Source: Theocolax elegans (lineage: Eukaryota > Arthropoda > Insecta > Hymenoptera > Cerocephalidae). Taken from it: a stretch of DNA of 64,000 nt. The stretch is from NCBI GenBank assembly GCA_026168455.1, contig CM047426.1, forward strand, positions 41,868,307 through 41,932,306. Reading direction: 5' to 3'. Every line of letters begins with the position of its first letter. Within the stretch, counting starts at the first letter, position 1. Below the pieces are notes generated by a model that had not been told where the DNA came from, did no database searches, and saw only the letters and a program-made list of their open reading frames with translations. Shown here in pieces: positions 44,732-57,108 of the stretch. Made by a program: the position numbers and the translations under genes.

Positions 44732-45846
44732 TGTAACGGTAAGGTATTGTTTACCTTACCGTTTGACGAATTCGAACAACACGAGCGAACAGTATCGTAA
44801 TGTTTGCATCGGCTCGGGCCGATAAGATTCGGGTCGATTTGGTTCGTCGTGGCTACACGGGCGAGATCGGCTTCGCGCGCGAAAGATTCGTGCGCGCACC
44901 TGAATACGCTCGAGAGAGATATAGCCGCCTTGTTACGCGACGAGTGTTGTCTCCCCGCGTCCCGTATTTTAACTTCGCCGTGATTATTTTGCCGTGGTAT
45001 CCGTGGATGCATTTTAAGTACAGGCCGATCCTGCATTCGCGGTGTGAGTTTCGCGGTAGGAAACCGAACTGCAGCGACGGAATCTCGACGCACAGATGAC
45101 CAGACAACCCGTCCTATACCGCAACGTGAACGAGAGAGAGAGAGAGAGAGAGAGAGCGCGACCGTGCAGCTGATCGTTATTTGATTCCAGCAACGAACTC
45201 GAAGAAGTAAGTGGTACCGCTTCTCGCGATCGCGTTTTATTTGATAAACAATAAATAGTTTATTATTGCGTTATACCAGTCCCGTTGACTGTGTATATTA
45301 TTTTAGTTCGCGATATTTTTCCCCTCTCTCTCTACAAATCGGCCGTTTACCGACTTGTAATTTAAGAGGACGCCGTACCGATATGCTTACCGACGTTTAC
45401 AAATTCAAACTTTTCAAAACCAATAATCACTTTTTTCATAATGTACGAGTTATTCCTCCTAGGTTTTGATAAAAGCGAGCAGGGACAACTCATAACATTT
45501 TAAAATTTATAAATTCTCTTATTAAAATTTGAATCCGTAAATATCGGTAAGCACGTTGGTTCGTCATCTTCTTAAAGCGTAGACCTCGGCGACAAAAAAA
45601 AATTTTGTCTATTATTTATTCTTATATTTATTTCAATAAATTCATTTTATTATTACAAATTTAATCCTGTATTCGAGTGGTTGAATTTTAATCCACGTTC
45701 GAGTCCTTCCGTGATCCTAAAAGCTCGCATATTTTTTAATTGACAAGTGCTCGACGCGATATCCCTACTTCGCAGTCAATTTCAGATTTGATTTTTACCT
45801 GGTTGTTAGCTGAAACCGGACCTCGGTTTTGGACTAACACTTAACA
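44732..45846. mobile_element. LTR-like segment
   Basis: Starts TGTAACGG like the insert at 23999. The string AACGGTAAGGTA / TACCTTACCGTT at 44735-44764 is a perfect 12-bp stem. CpG-rich to 45260, with a GA run at about 45132-45155 followed by GAAGTAAGTGG. A possible end is CACTTAACA at 45846, and CCGGCGCAACGTGGGA at 45873 resembles the TGGCGCCCAACGTGGG string that often follows LTRs. No target duplication was found and no coding region follows. Confidence 0.35.
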
Positions 45847-45899
45847 GATTTGATAGAGCGGACAGGTAACCGCCGGCGCAACGTGGGAAAAATACATTT

Positions 45900-46620
45900 A
45901 TTTGAATACGGTAAGTTCAACCGTACCGCTGAGGAGCCGCGATAATAAAATAAACATCCGCGAGGCAGTCAAACTATACAATTAAGTCCATCTCAAATGA
46001 GTAATCAATAAACACGATCATCGGTTCTATTTCAAATAAATTTGTACTTCAGTAGTCTAAATCTACAATAACTTAAAATCACACCTTAACAGTATTTGCT
46101 ATTTATTAAATTAAACTATATATATAAATATACTAAATATACATTTCAATCATTCAAAATTCATGGAATATTTGACAATCATTCTTTAACAATATTGGCT
46201 ACTTAATTAAATTCTATAAATAAAAGAAATTGTGCTGATTGTACATTAAAGTAATCCAACTGTCATTTCAATAATTTAACTCTAAACATGTCAAAAAGGT
46301 TGCGTGTACGTAGTTTATAGAATAAATATATAAACTCAACTTTAGCATCTTAAAATTTTTAGGACTTATCTTTGAAACATTAATAATCATCAACTAATTT
46401 GAAATCATTCTTTAATTATATTTGTTTTCGTAATATTATTTAAGCAATAATCAATAAACACGATAATTGGTGCGATTTTAGATTAATTTATATTTCAGTA
46501 ATCTTAATTTCCAATAATTTAAAATCGTTCCTTAACAATATTTGCTATTCAATAAAACTTTATAATTAAAAAAATTGTACTAAAAACTTACTTAAATTTT
46601 ATCCTTTATCGATCGATGTA
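45900..46620. other. AT-rich stretch without a gene
   Basis: Low-complexity AT-rich DNA with a loose repetition of CTTTAACAATATTTGCTATT and AATCAATAAACACGAT strings (near 46005-46095, 46175-46205 and 46448-46560). No frame, no terminal repeats. Confidence 0.6.
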
Positions 46621-46625
46621 TATGG

Positions 46626-49137
46626 GTGGTTCTCTGTAACATCGAAGATGAAAAAATTAAATATTGCTATAACAGCGGGAATATGTTTTAGAGGTGTCCA
46701 GTAGTTCTCCTGAATTTTTTAGATTTTTTCGGGGTCATTATTATTGTAAGTACAGAGAGTCAAAGTTGACATTTTAGCACTTACTTGCATTATATGCCAA
46801 TTTTCATGAATTTGTAGCTCCTAGGAGATGCATTTTTATTATTTTAATAACTGAATATACGTATTGAATACAAAAAATATATAAATAAATCAGATCTGAA
46901 ATTCTAATGAGTAATATGATGGCCGCATTAAGCTGGACTGGTCATTTGTGCAGAATCGCAAAAAAAAACTGACAGGAATTTTTAACTACTTTTTTACTAA
47001 TTTACTAACAATTCTAATAATTTTTATCCACTGCCGAATTCATTTTAACACCTAGTTAGGCCCGCTTAATACTTAAACTAGCCTCACTCTTTTATAACTC
47101 CGGTTGCAATAGGGCTAGAAAAACCTGCTGGAGCTTAAAAATTTTAACTCTTCAAGTACTTGAACATAGGCTATTACCGATTTCATTATTATGAAAAATT
47201 AACCCCTTTTTAACCACTGAAAAAATCAAAATAGCCGTAAAAAGCAAGTTATAAAATTAATTCGACATTTTCTCATTGGTTACGATAAAATAGCTTGAAA
47301 TATAATTTAATACCATCACAGAATATTTTCAACCCTTAGTATCCCTTAATTACCCTTGGTCTTTGCCAGGTTAATACTTAAGCTAACGTTACTGTTTTAT
47401 AACATGTTTAATAACCCAATAACCCAATAATCAATGAGAAAATGTCGAATTTATGTCATAACTTACTTTTTACGGCTATTTTGATTTTTTCATTGGTTAA
47501 AAAGGGGTTAATTTTGCATAATAATGAAATCGGTGATAGCCTCTGTTCAAGTACACGAAGAGTTAAAAATTTTAAGCTCCAGCAGGTTTTTCTAGCCCTA
47601 TTGTAACCGGAGTTATAAAAGAGTGAGGCTAGCTTAAGTATTAACCTGGCAAATACTAAAGGTTAATTAAGGGATACTAAGGGTTGAAAATATTCTGTGA
47701 TGGTATTAAATTATATTTCAAGCTATTTTATCGTAACCAATGAGAAAATGTCGAATTAATTTTATAACTTGCTTTTTACGGCTATTTTGATTTTTTCATT
47801 GGTTAAAAAGGGGTTAATTTTTCATAATAATGAAATCGGTGGTAGCGTATGTTCAAGTACTCGAAGAGTTAAAAATTTTAAGCTCCAACGGTTTTTCTAG
47901 CCCTATTGTAACCGGAGTTATAAAAGAGTGAGGCTAGCTTAAGTATTAACCTGGCATATACTAAAGGTTAATTAAGGGATACTAAGGGTTGAATATATTC
48001 TGTGATGGTATTAAATTATATTTCAAGCTATTTTATCGTAACCAATGAGAAAATGTCGAATTAATTTTATAACTTGCTTTTTACGGCTATTTTGATTTTT
48101 TAATTGGTTAAAAAGGGGTTAATTTATTATAATAATGAAATCGGTGGTAGCCTATGTTCAAGTACTTGAAGAGTTAAAATTTTTAAGCTCCAGCAGGTTT
48201 TTCTAGCCCTATTGCAACCGGAGTTATAAAAGAGTGAGGCTAGCTTAAGTATTAAGCGGGCCTAACTAGGTGTTAAAATGAATTCGGCAGAGGTTAAAAA
48301 TTATTAGAATTGGTAGTAAATTTATAAAAAAGTAGTTAAAAATTTCTGTCAGTTTTTTTTGGCGATTCTGCTCAAATGACCAGTCCAGCTTAATAGACCC
48401 TAATATGATTACGTGACAGTGACAAGTTTGTGAAATTCAAACAATGTATTGCTGAATAATAATAATAATAATGTTGATACTTTTATAGTAATCCTTCAGA
48501 TTAGTATCATAATTCTTAAAGTAGTTTGTCAAATTGAAAATCCAGCATTACAAATGTTTAAAAATTTTTTTTTTATAACTGTACAAAAATATTCGTATTT
48601 TTAACAGCTTACAGGAGATTAGATAGATACAGAAAAAAGTAGAGATTCATCGTTATAATGCAACAAATACACATTTCTATTAATATTTCGGACACTTTTC
48701 CCAGATATTTTCATCAAAAATGTCTGGCAGTTTCTGAGTATAAAAAAACATCTTTTAGATAGTATTAGGTTTCCAGAGTCCGGAGATGAATTGCTGATTT
48801 TCATTATTTAAGGTTTAAATGGCTTACAAGAGTGTGACAACGTACATTTATGTCTTTAAAAGTATTTTTAATGAAAAGTTCAGAAAATTTTACAAAAAAA
48901 GTCATTTTTATGTTTTTAGTGAAAAATGCATCCCCTAGGAGCTACAAATTAATGTAAATGGGCATATAATGCAAGGAAGTGCTAAAATGTCAACTTTGAC
49001 TCTCTGTAACTTAAAATAATGACCCCGAAAAAATCTGAAAAAATTCAGGAGAACTACTGGACACCTCTAAAACATATTCCCGCAGCTATAGCAATATTTA
49101 ATTTGTTCATCTTCGATGTTACAGAGAACCACCCATA
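46626..49137. mobile_element. Nested foldback element, 2.5 kb
   Basis: Outer inverted repeats of ~200 bp: GGGTGGTTCTCTGTAACATC at the left and its inverted copy ending CAGAGAACCACCC at the right, with ATAT-type flanks. Inside is a second inverted pair: AAGCTGGACTGGTCATTTG (46932) and CAAATGACCAGTCCAGCTT (about 48372). The right inner arm holds three tandem units of ~306 bases (starting near 47435, 47741, 48046) of a sequence present once in the left arm. A frame at 48619-48804 is chance. No transposase. Confidence 0.85.
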
Positions 49138-49244
49138 TATATAATCCTATATTAAATTAAGATGATAGCCATTATGACGTATAACGTTTTCCGGTTCTCC
49201 GATTCTCCGGTAATCCCGTTTTGTGAAGTGTCTATTTTATTTCT

Positions 49245-49620
49245 GGTTAGGGTAGATGATGCGAAGATGACCTCGAGGTCACCCTGACCACATGGACATC
49301 GTCTACAGGAAGTGACAAATTTTTTTTTTAATTTATGCACTTTGGCAAGTAGACTTTTGCAGTAGTCGACGTGTGGAAGTCCTGGAGGACACCCTGACCA
49401 TCTGAAAATCGTCTCCGAGAAGTGACATTTTTTTTGCATTTTCAGGCAAGGTGGCACGTAGACTTTCCAGTAGACGACGTGTGGAAGACCTGGAGGTCAC
49501 CGTGACCACTTGGACATCGTCTCCAGGAACTGACAATTATTTTCTTTAATTTGGGCACTTTGGCAAGTAGACTTCGCAGTAGACGACGTGCGGAAGACAT
49601 GGAGGTCACCGTGACCAATT
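49245..49620. repeat. ~107-bp tandem repeat, about 3.3 copies
   Basis: Units share GACATCGTCTMCAGGAA, CACTTTGGCAAGTAGACTT and GACGACGTGTGGAAG, and start near 49285, 49396 and 49504. A short inverted relative is at 15278-15310. The overlapping minus-strand frames are repeats of one another, not genes. Confidence 0.85.
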
Positions 49621-49689
49621 TTACAAAATATAAACTATAATATTTCAATAATACCAATCAAAAGAAACATCATTCATACTTGTTGTATT

Positions 49690-51954
49690 GAAGAAAAAAA
49701 TTTGGATTACGATGTAGCAGAAATAAAAATAATATAACAAAATTTTCAACAGAATTTTATTTCTGAACTACAAAGAATAATGAATTTATATAATAAAAAT
49801 AAAATCATTTCTGTTGATTCTATTACCCCAATGGAAATACAGTATGAAATACCCACTTATAGTTAATTTAACAAAAAAATAAAAATAAACAAGTTAATGA
49901 AATAGAACAAAAACAGCTAAAAAGAAAACAGCAAACTATGACAAAAAGGCAAACAATGAGCTGTACCTATATAAAAAATGAACGAGAAAAAGAATCGTTG
50001 CGAAAAAAAGAAGCTTATATGAGGAGTAAAAATAGTAACGACGGCAAAATAGAAGAAAAAAAATGAAGAGAAATCAGCAAACCATGATAAAAATACTGAT
50101 GAAAATACTGATCAATGTAAAAAAAAATGAAAAAAAATGAAATGGAAAAATATTAAACGAAAGTAGAAAAAATGATATCGATAAATTAGTACAAAACAAT
50201 TTACAAAAAAATTTAAAAAAACGCATATGTATGAAAAATGACAAAGACATGGAAATTCCAATCATATTGCTTAAAAAATTAAAAGTTGATGAAGGAAAAT
50301 TTTGTAACATATATGATAAACCAATTAATACCAAAAAAGGTACACATTTTAAAGAATTAAAGAAACGTATTTTAATTAAAAATTAACAAAATGTAAAATT
50401 AGTAAGTAAATCCAAAGTAATAGGTCAAATAGCAAATGTAGATATTGATGAAAAAAATAATTATTGAAAACTATTTAGGTTATATGTCTGAAACTTGTAA
50501 ACATTGTGATGCTAAACATTTTGCTGCTAAACACTAGGTAAAGAATTTTCTAATTGTTGTCACAAAGGAAATGTAGACTTACCGAAAATGCTTCCCTATC
50601 CGCAAAAATGAAAGCAATTAGCTACAGGAATATCGGAAGATAGTATTAATTTTCGCAAAAATATTCGGCTATATAATAATGCGTTAGCTTTTGCAAGCTT
50701 TGGAGCTAATTTTGATAAGTTATCTGGTAGTGGACCACAGATCCTTAGAATATGTGGTCAAATATATCACAATGTTTTTGCTTTACATCCAAATGAAAAT
50801 AAAGCTCGGAAATATGAGCAATTATATGTTCTAGATAATGAATTAGCTACAGCTGAAAGAGAAAGTTGTAAAAATAATTTAGATACAAAATTAGAATTGT
50901 TAAGTAAATTAGATAGCTTAATTAGAAATGTTAATCCTTATGTTAAAGCTTATAAAATGATGTATAAGGTAGAAAAAGAAGACTTAGAACGGTGTGCTAA
51001 AAGTGGTACTATACCGCAAACAGTTACCATGTGTATAAAACGGAATGAAAAATTAGATTAAAATATATATAATGAATCTACTTGTAATGAAATTGCAATG
51101 GTATTTGTAGGAAAAAATGGACTGTCTACTTCAGAGCGGGATATAGTTATATATTCAAAATACGACAATCCAATTAGTATTCCTTTAATAAGTAAACACA
51201 CTGATCCAATGATATACCCACTTATTTATCCAAATGGAGGATATGGATGGATGCCTAATATGAAATGCAAATATAAGAAAAACAATATTTCATGTTTGCA
51301 ATATTATAATTACAGACTTTCTATGAGAAATGGATTTAATCCATACCTTACTATGGGAAAAGTTTCTTAACAGTTTACAATTGATGCATTTGTAAAAGTT
51401 GAACAATCAAGATTATATTTTATAAAGAAAAACCAAGATATTTTAAGAAGCGATTATTATAAAGGCGTAATGGATTATTTACACAAAAAAAGAGAATCTG
51501 AAAATAAAAAATTGGAAAAATGTTTATTTTGCCATCAAATTTTATTGGAAGCTCAAGATTCCTAAAACAAAATTACATTGACAGAATGAGTATAGTAAAT
51601 CGTTATGAAAAACCTGACTTATTTATAACAATGACATGTAATCCAAACTGGAAATAAAAAACTGAACATTTAGAAAAATATGAAACTGTAATTGATAGAC
51701 CAGATTTAGAAGTTAAGGTATTTCATCAAAAAGTAAAAGAATTTAAAGAATTAGTAGTTAAACAAGGTGTTTTAGGAAATTGTATCGCGTACACTTATGT
51801 TATCGAATTTCAAGAACGTGGACTGCCTCACATGCATATGCTATTATTTTTAGATAAAAATTATAAAATTGATGCTCTCGAAAAAGTTGATGAACTCATA
51901 AACGCAGAAATTCCAAACGAAGATATCTATCCACGATTGTATAATATTGTAATA
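49690..51954 (+). pseudogene. Helitron B N-terminal and Rep part
   Basis: The early part is Lys-rich and interrupted (KRKQQTMTKRQT). Later reads NNALAFASFGANFDKLSGSG, GQIYHNVFALHPNENKA, VNPYVKAYKMMYKVEKE, VFVGKNGLSTSERD and YPLIYPNGGYGW (51098-51370), then NRYEKPDLFITMTCNPNW (about 51600), and the HUH box GLPHMHMLLFL (51819-51851). Stops at about 51060, 51368, 51564 and 51656 disable it. The last intact residues are PRLYNI before the 5-kb insertion; the frame resumes with FMIHGPCG at 57115. Confidence 0.82.
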
Positions 51955-52151
51955 GTATATTATGCAACAAGTGTGTGAAGTGGTTCTTTTTTTTACGAGA
52001 AACGATAGAAGGCGACGAGTGCCGCGATATCGTTCGCGTGAGAAAAAACTCACACACGAGTTACATACGATATTTTTTGATAGACTGTGCGTCAAGTCAA
52101 TATTTACTGATCTATACATATACATATTCAGATATAATTGTATGGGACCGA

Positions 52152-52905
52152 ACCAAGACGAAACACATAGACTTAAAATTTCTTTCTGTCTTTTTAAAAT
52201 ATTTTCAATTTTATGACTTAGTATTTTATTTGCTTCTTCTTTTGGTTTATGTCTGGCGGCTTGTGGCCTTCATAATGTTGTCCTCGGGATTGATGCGCGG
52301 CGAATTGTCGTGCCTTTCCGAGCGAGCAACTTGGAGTTCTTAGAGTCGTTAAACTTTAGCTCAGCAAGACCGACAAAATTCTATATTAATTTAAAAACTT
52401 ATGCCTGGGGGAGAAAAATTATATTTTTAATAATAACAGGACTTTGGTTTAAAATTATGTCCATAGTACATACTCTGATGTCAGGGGGCACTTTTCCATC
52501 CACAATCAGATTTTCCACCTTATGTGTACTTATATAGGCTCCGTTCATTCGTTCTTACGATACCAAAATTTTAAGTTTATCATTATTTTGATTCAATAAT
52601 ATTGTCTTGTGTGTCTGGGGCAGGGACCGTCTGCGCCCCACTGATGAGTTCTGGCAGACGGTCCCAAGACGAAACACATAGACTTAAAATTTCTTTCTTT
52701 CTTATTAAAATATTTTCAATTTTATAACTTAGTATTTTATTTGCTTCTTCTTTTGGTTTATGTCTGGCGGCATGTGACCTTCATAATGTTGTCCTCGGGA
52801 TTGATACGCGGCGAATTGTCGTGCTTTTTCGAGCGAGCAACTTGGAGTTCTTAGAGTCGTTAGACTTTAGCTCAGCAAGACCGACAAAATTCTATATTAA
52901 ATTAA
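52152..52905. repeat. Tandem duplication, period ~513 bp
   Basis: CAAGACGAAACACATAGACT...TTTATGTCTGGCGGC...TCAGCAAGACCGACAAAATT appears at 52154 and again at 52667. The second copy is partial (to about 52905). Differences are scattered substitutions. The frames across it are short and not conserved. Confidence 0.9.
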
Positions 52906-54160
52906 AAAATTTGCAAGTATGGTTTCCAATCACACTTTGAAAAATGTAATCTGATAAAAAAATCTTTAATTATTACTCCAATCCTATTTCTACTTATATT
53001 TTGCTTAAACTCCATAAAAAGTTTCTCCAATAGAAAGTACTGAAATCAAATATCGACAAGTAATTTGTGCAAGTATTATTTTATTTAAAAGAATAAAAAA
53101 GAAGAAATGTCCATTTTATTAGTTTTGCAGAAATTAATTTTGCACAAATTAACATCATTAGAATATTATTTATTTATTACTGTAAGACATGGCAGGGCCA
53201 GAAATGAAAAGTAAAAGTATAAGATACTTTAATAAAAAAAATCTGTATTCAGATTGGTAGACATTTTTGCATGATTCAAAATACTTGTCGATTACAGTTT
53301 GATTTCAGTGCTTCCAATTGTAGAAACTTTTTACGAAGTTTAAGTAATATATATATAAATGTTTATTTAAAATATATATTTATGGTACGATTCAAAATAC
53401 TTGGCGATTTCAGTTTGATTTCAGTTCTTTAAATTGCAGAAATTTTCTATATGTAATTTTTGTAATATTAAAAAAAATGTTTAATTAAAATTCAAAGAAA
53501 TAGATAAAATAAGGGAGTTAGAATTAAAATTATTTATTTATCATATAACAATGTCAGCTTTAATTGCAGAATTTATTTATCAGATAACAATTTTCAAAGT
53601 TTGATTAGAATAACAATACTTGCGGGTTTTAACACCTTCTTGGAAGGTGTTTTTGATTTCAGTACTTTCAATTGCAGAAAACTATTATGGAATATAAGTT
53701 ACATATTAAAAAGGTAATTATTCTATAAAATTGTTTATCTACTGATGTAAAGCACGGGAAGGATAGGCATTGTTTATTTAAAGAAAATTAAAAAAAAGAA
53801 GTTTCCTTTTTATCAGTTTTGTGGAAATTAATTAAAACTTTTTATAGAGTTTAAGCAAAATATATAAAAGTTTAATTAAAAAAGATTCAGTGTATGGTAT
53901 GGTAAAAAATACTTGTCGATTATTCCGCTTTGATTTCAGTACTTTCTAACTTTTTGGAGTTTAAGCAAACAAAATATATAAATATTCAATTAAAATTACT
54001 TGTCGATATTTGATTTCAGTACTTTCTATTGCAGAAACTTTTTATGGAGTTTAAGCAAAATATAAGTAGAAATAGGATGGGAGTAATAATTAAAGATTTT
54101 TTTATCAGATAACATTTTTCAAAGTGTGATTGGAAACCATACTTGCAAATGTTGACATTT
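52906..54160. repeat. Inverted block with internal degenerate repeats
   Basis: 52908-53065 (TTGCAAGTATGGTTTCCAAT...) is the inverse of about 53995-54153 (...ATTGGAAACCATACTTGCAA). Between them, diverged direct copies of TTGATTTCAGTACTTTCAAT with GCAGAAACTTTTTATGGAG recur near 53300, 53420, 53650 and 53930. Non-coding. Confidence 0.8.
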
Positions 54161-56009
54161 TCGTAGAAGGTGTTTTTATTAATACATCAGTGTATAATTT
54201 TAATAAATTAATAAAAAAAAAAATAAAATAAAAATATTTAATTATCATTTCATTTATGCGTTAAAAAATTTACAAAACAGTAAAATGAAACATTTCCTAG
54301 TTGCATTGTATCTATTTTACAAACAAATTTGTGTATAATGACATATCTAATAATCATTTATTCAAAGAAAAATACAACTACGGTTAACAGTGAATTACGC
54401 CACCTACCATATATCCATTATAGATAATATGTACAATGTATTTTTTTCTCTTGTTGACAAGTCAGAATTAAACTTGCCTAGAATAAAGGATCATCGATTT
54501 ATTCCTTAAATATAATTATGTAAATCTAAATATATACTATATAGTTTAGATTACAACTAACTGGACTGGCACATGTAATAGAAAGTTTCTTCTCGAAGCG
54601 ACTAAAATTTGCCCATTATTATAATAACACATTTGTTTATGCTATATGTGGGACTATTTATATTTCAGTTTATAGTTAGACTTAAGACAGAACCACAATT
54701 ATTTACTTGCACAAAATTTGTTTCATTAATTAAATCAATGACTCAATTACAGAATTATCCTATGTTGGTACTTCCAATTCTTTTAATTTTTGTATCAATG
54801 CAGCTCTCAGTACATATTGTTTTTGAATCATGTATAAGCTGCACTTATACAAATACAAGTAATTAACCAGAGTCAAATGAACAACTCTAGCGAATGAATA
54901 CCATTAAACAAATAAGTATATATTTAATATATGTATATATATATATATATATACTCGTAATAGTGCACTTTTTAGGTAGCCTCTCATCACTTAAATTTAA
55001 ATTTGTTTTGCTGTATCTTCAGAGATTTATGATAATATTTACAAGGTAAAATGTTCCTCACAGCAAATTTGCTTTAATTTTACTTTGTACCAATAATTTT
55101 TCATATATCAGAGACATTATTTGCTTAAAATTAATATACTTTAAAAATAACCCTTTCTTATTCAGTGAATTTAATATATGATACAATTATAGTTTTAATT
55201 AAGCTAAATTTATTTGTAACAAATTAAATTCTATATTATTGGGTTACTATAATAATTAATGACAACAGTACAATTTAATATTATAATTTTAGTACAAAAC
55301 AAGAAATTCTATTTAATTACTTAACTATATATGTTAGTTAGTGTCACTATCAAACATTTTATAGGCATGTGAAAGTTACAAAATTATTAAATGCCTTTTA
55401 CACTTACCAAACAACTGACACATTGATTTTATTTAAATATTAAAAAAGGTATTCAATAAATATATGTAAAGAGAACAATAACTTATCAACATTCTTTTAA
55501 ATTATTCAAGTCAGTACATATAACTATTAAGCAATCATTTCACTTAACGTTGGAAGAATATCATTCTACATATGTTATAGTCCATATAATTATTAAATAT
55601 TATGTACTTGGCAAAGTATCGAACACATATATTGGCTTTATATAGAAAATAAAATGATTATTCAGTAATTTTAATTAGGATAGAGAACGATAAAGCATCC
55701 ACTTGATTATAATATATTGTTTTTTAAATTATTTTGGTCAATGTGGAAAACATTGAGATATCATGAGAGATTCATTATAAATATACAATCATAAGTCCCT
55801 TCAAATAATATAAACTTAAAGCAAACACATCAAATTATATAAATAAAATGAATTACTAATATAATAAATATAATTAAAATAATATAATAATATACATTTA
55901 TTTTTTGTGCAATTCTTATTAAAATTATACTTTAAGATTAAAAAAAGTTATACCATCACTTGCATGGAAATGAAAACATTGTTTTCATGGTTAGAATTTT
56001 ATCAATGTT

Positions 56010-56011
<2 letters not shown>
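54161..56011. other. AT-rich stretch without a supported gene
   Basis: Holds a TA run at about 54920-54950. A frame at 54609-54866 gives a hydrophobic 85-residue peptide (HLFMLYVGLFIFQFIV) with no family I know and AT-driven composition, so I do not call it a gene. Confidence 0.6.
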
Positions 56012-56067
<56 letters not shown>

Positions 56068-56085
56068 TCTCTCACTCTTCCTCTC
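56012..56085. repeat. CT microsatellite
   Basis: About 30 CT units in a row, then interrupted CTCTCACTCT copies. Confidence 0.97.
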
Positions 56086-56531
56086 GTCGAGATGTCAAAG
56101 GTCGACATGCTAGTATAGGATATGGGCGAATATGAAATCTTTACCTTACAATAGTATCTGCATTGCACTACAATAAAAAAATACCGAAACGGAATAATGT
56201 GAGGTATTGGAAATAATTACGTAAATAAATAATTTTAGTTCATAACTTTTCACACAAAATCAGCCAGATGATTCAGCTGTGACAAAAGTATTCACCTGAA
56301 ACTAGCTCCCTCTCGTGGCCACGTTTGAACTTCTTCTTTAAGTTTTTACTTCTGTACGCTCTCTCTCTCACGGGCTGGAAAGCATTGTTTCTCTTTCTAT
56401 CTCATGCCTTTCCTATAATATCTCTATCTCATTTTATTTGAAGTTGACTATATATATTAAAAGGGAGAAGACGAAAATTGAGGAAAGGAAATCAGCAAGC
56501 AATATCTTTGGCATTGATTTTCTTGATTGTA

Positions 56532-56860
56532 CGTAAATGAATTCGTGTAAAACTTATTGTACAGTAAAGATTAATAAATAAGGAACGTAATGCGTGGCCA
56601 ATAGCACAAATAAATAATGTAATATTGAAGTGGTTAAAAAGTAAAAATTTGGGGGGGGGCTAGTTAGTTGTATATAATGGCTCTCGCTCCTATGTACGTA
56701 AATGAATTCGTGTAAAACTTATTGTACAGTAAAGATTAATAAATAAGGAACGTAATGCATGGTCAATAGCACAAATAAATAATGTAATATTGAAGTAGTT
56801 AAAAAGTAAAAATTTGGGGGGCTAGTTAGTTGTATATAATGGCTCTCGCTCCTATACTTA
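56532..56860. repeat. ~165-bp tandem pair
   Basis: CGTAAATGAATTCGTGTAAA at 56532 and again at 56698. Each copy ends in a G run and CTAGTTAGTTGTATATAATG with GCTCTCGCTCCTAT. They differ in the G-run length and a few bases. Confidence 0.95.
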
Positions 56861-57108
56861 CGTCAGGCGCTATCGCGTCTTTTGATATATAAACATATAA
56901 TTTATGAATAAAATAATTTTTTTTAATGTCTTAAGTAAATAATAATAAACTAATCGCGCATCGATTTCCGTGTCGAAATTAATTGCCGTGCGTGAAATAA
57001 TTACACTTTACCAACGTCTTGTTCCTTCACGCATAGTATGAAATAATATTCACTTCAGACACCGATTTTTCAACTTCACGCATCGACTTCACGCACAGTC
57101 TATCAAAA

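Larger units (their letters stand above)
51955..57108. mobile_element. 5-kb composite insertion with short inverted ends
   Basis: GATAGACTGTGCGTCAAGTC at 52079 and GACTTCACGCACAGTCTATC at 57089-57108 are inverted copies with one mismatch. The Helitron frame is interrupted here. Another ~124 bases (51955-52078) with CACACACGAG and its near-inverse GTGTGTGAAG lie outside the left copy. The inside has no transposase: a 513-bp tandem duplication, an inverted block, AT-rich DNA, a CT microsatellite and a ~165-bp tandem pair. Confidence 0.6.

Noticed and set aside
52310..52537. 75-residue frame in the 513-bp duplication
   Set aside because: The second copy does not keep it open over the same length, so it is not conserved as coding.
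54609..54866. Hydrophobic 85-residue frame
   Set aside because: T-rich DNA yields such Leu/Ile/Phe-rich frames by chance; no start context, partner exon or family.
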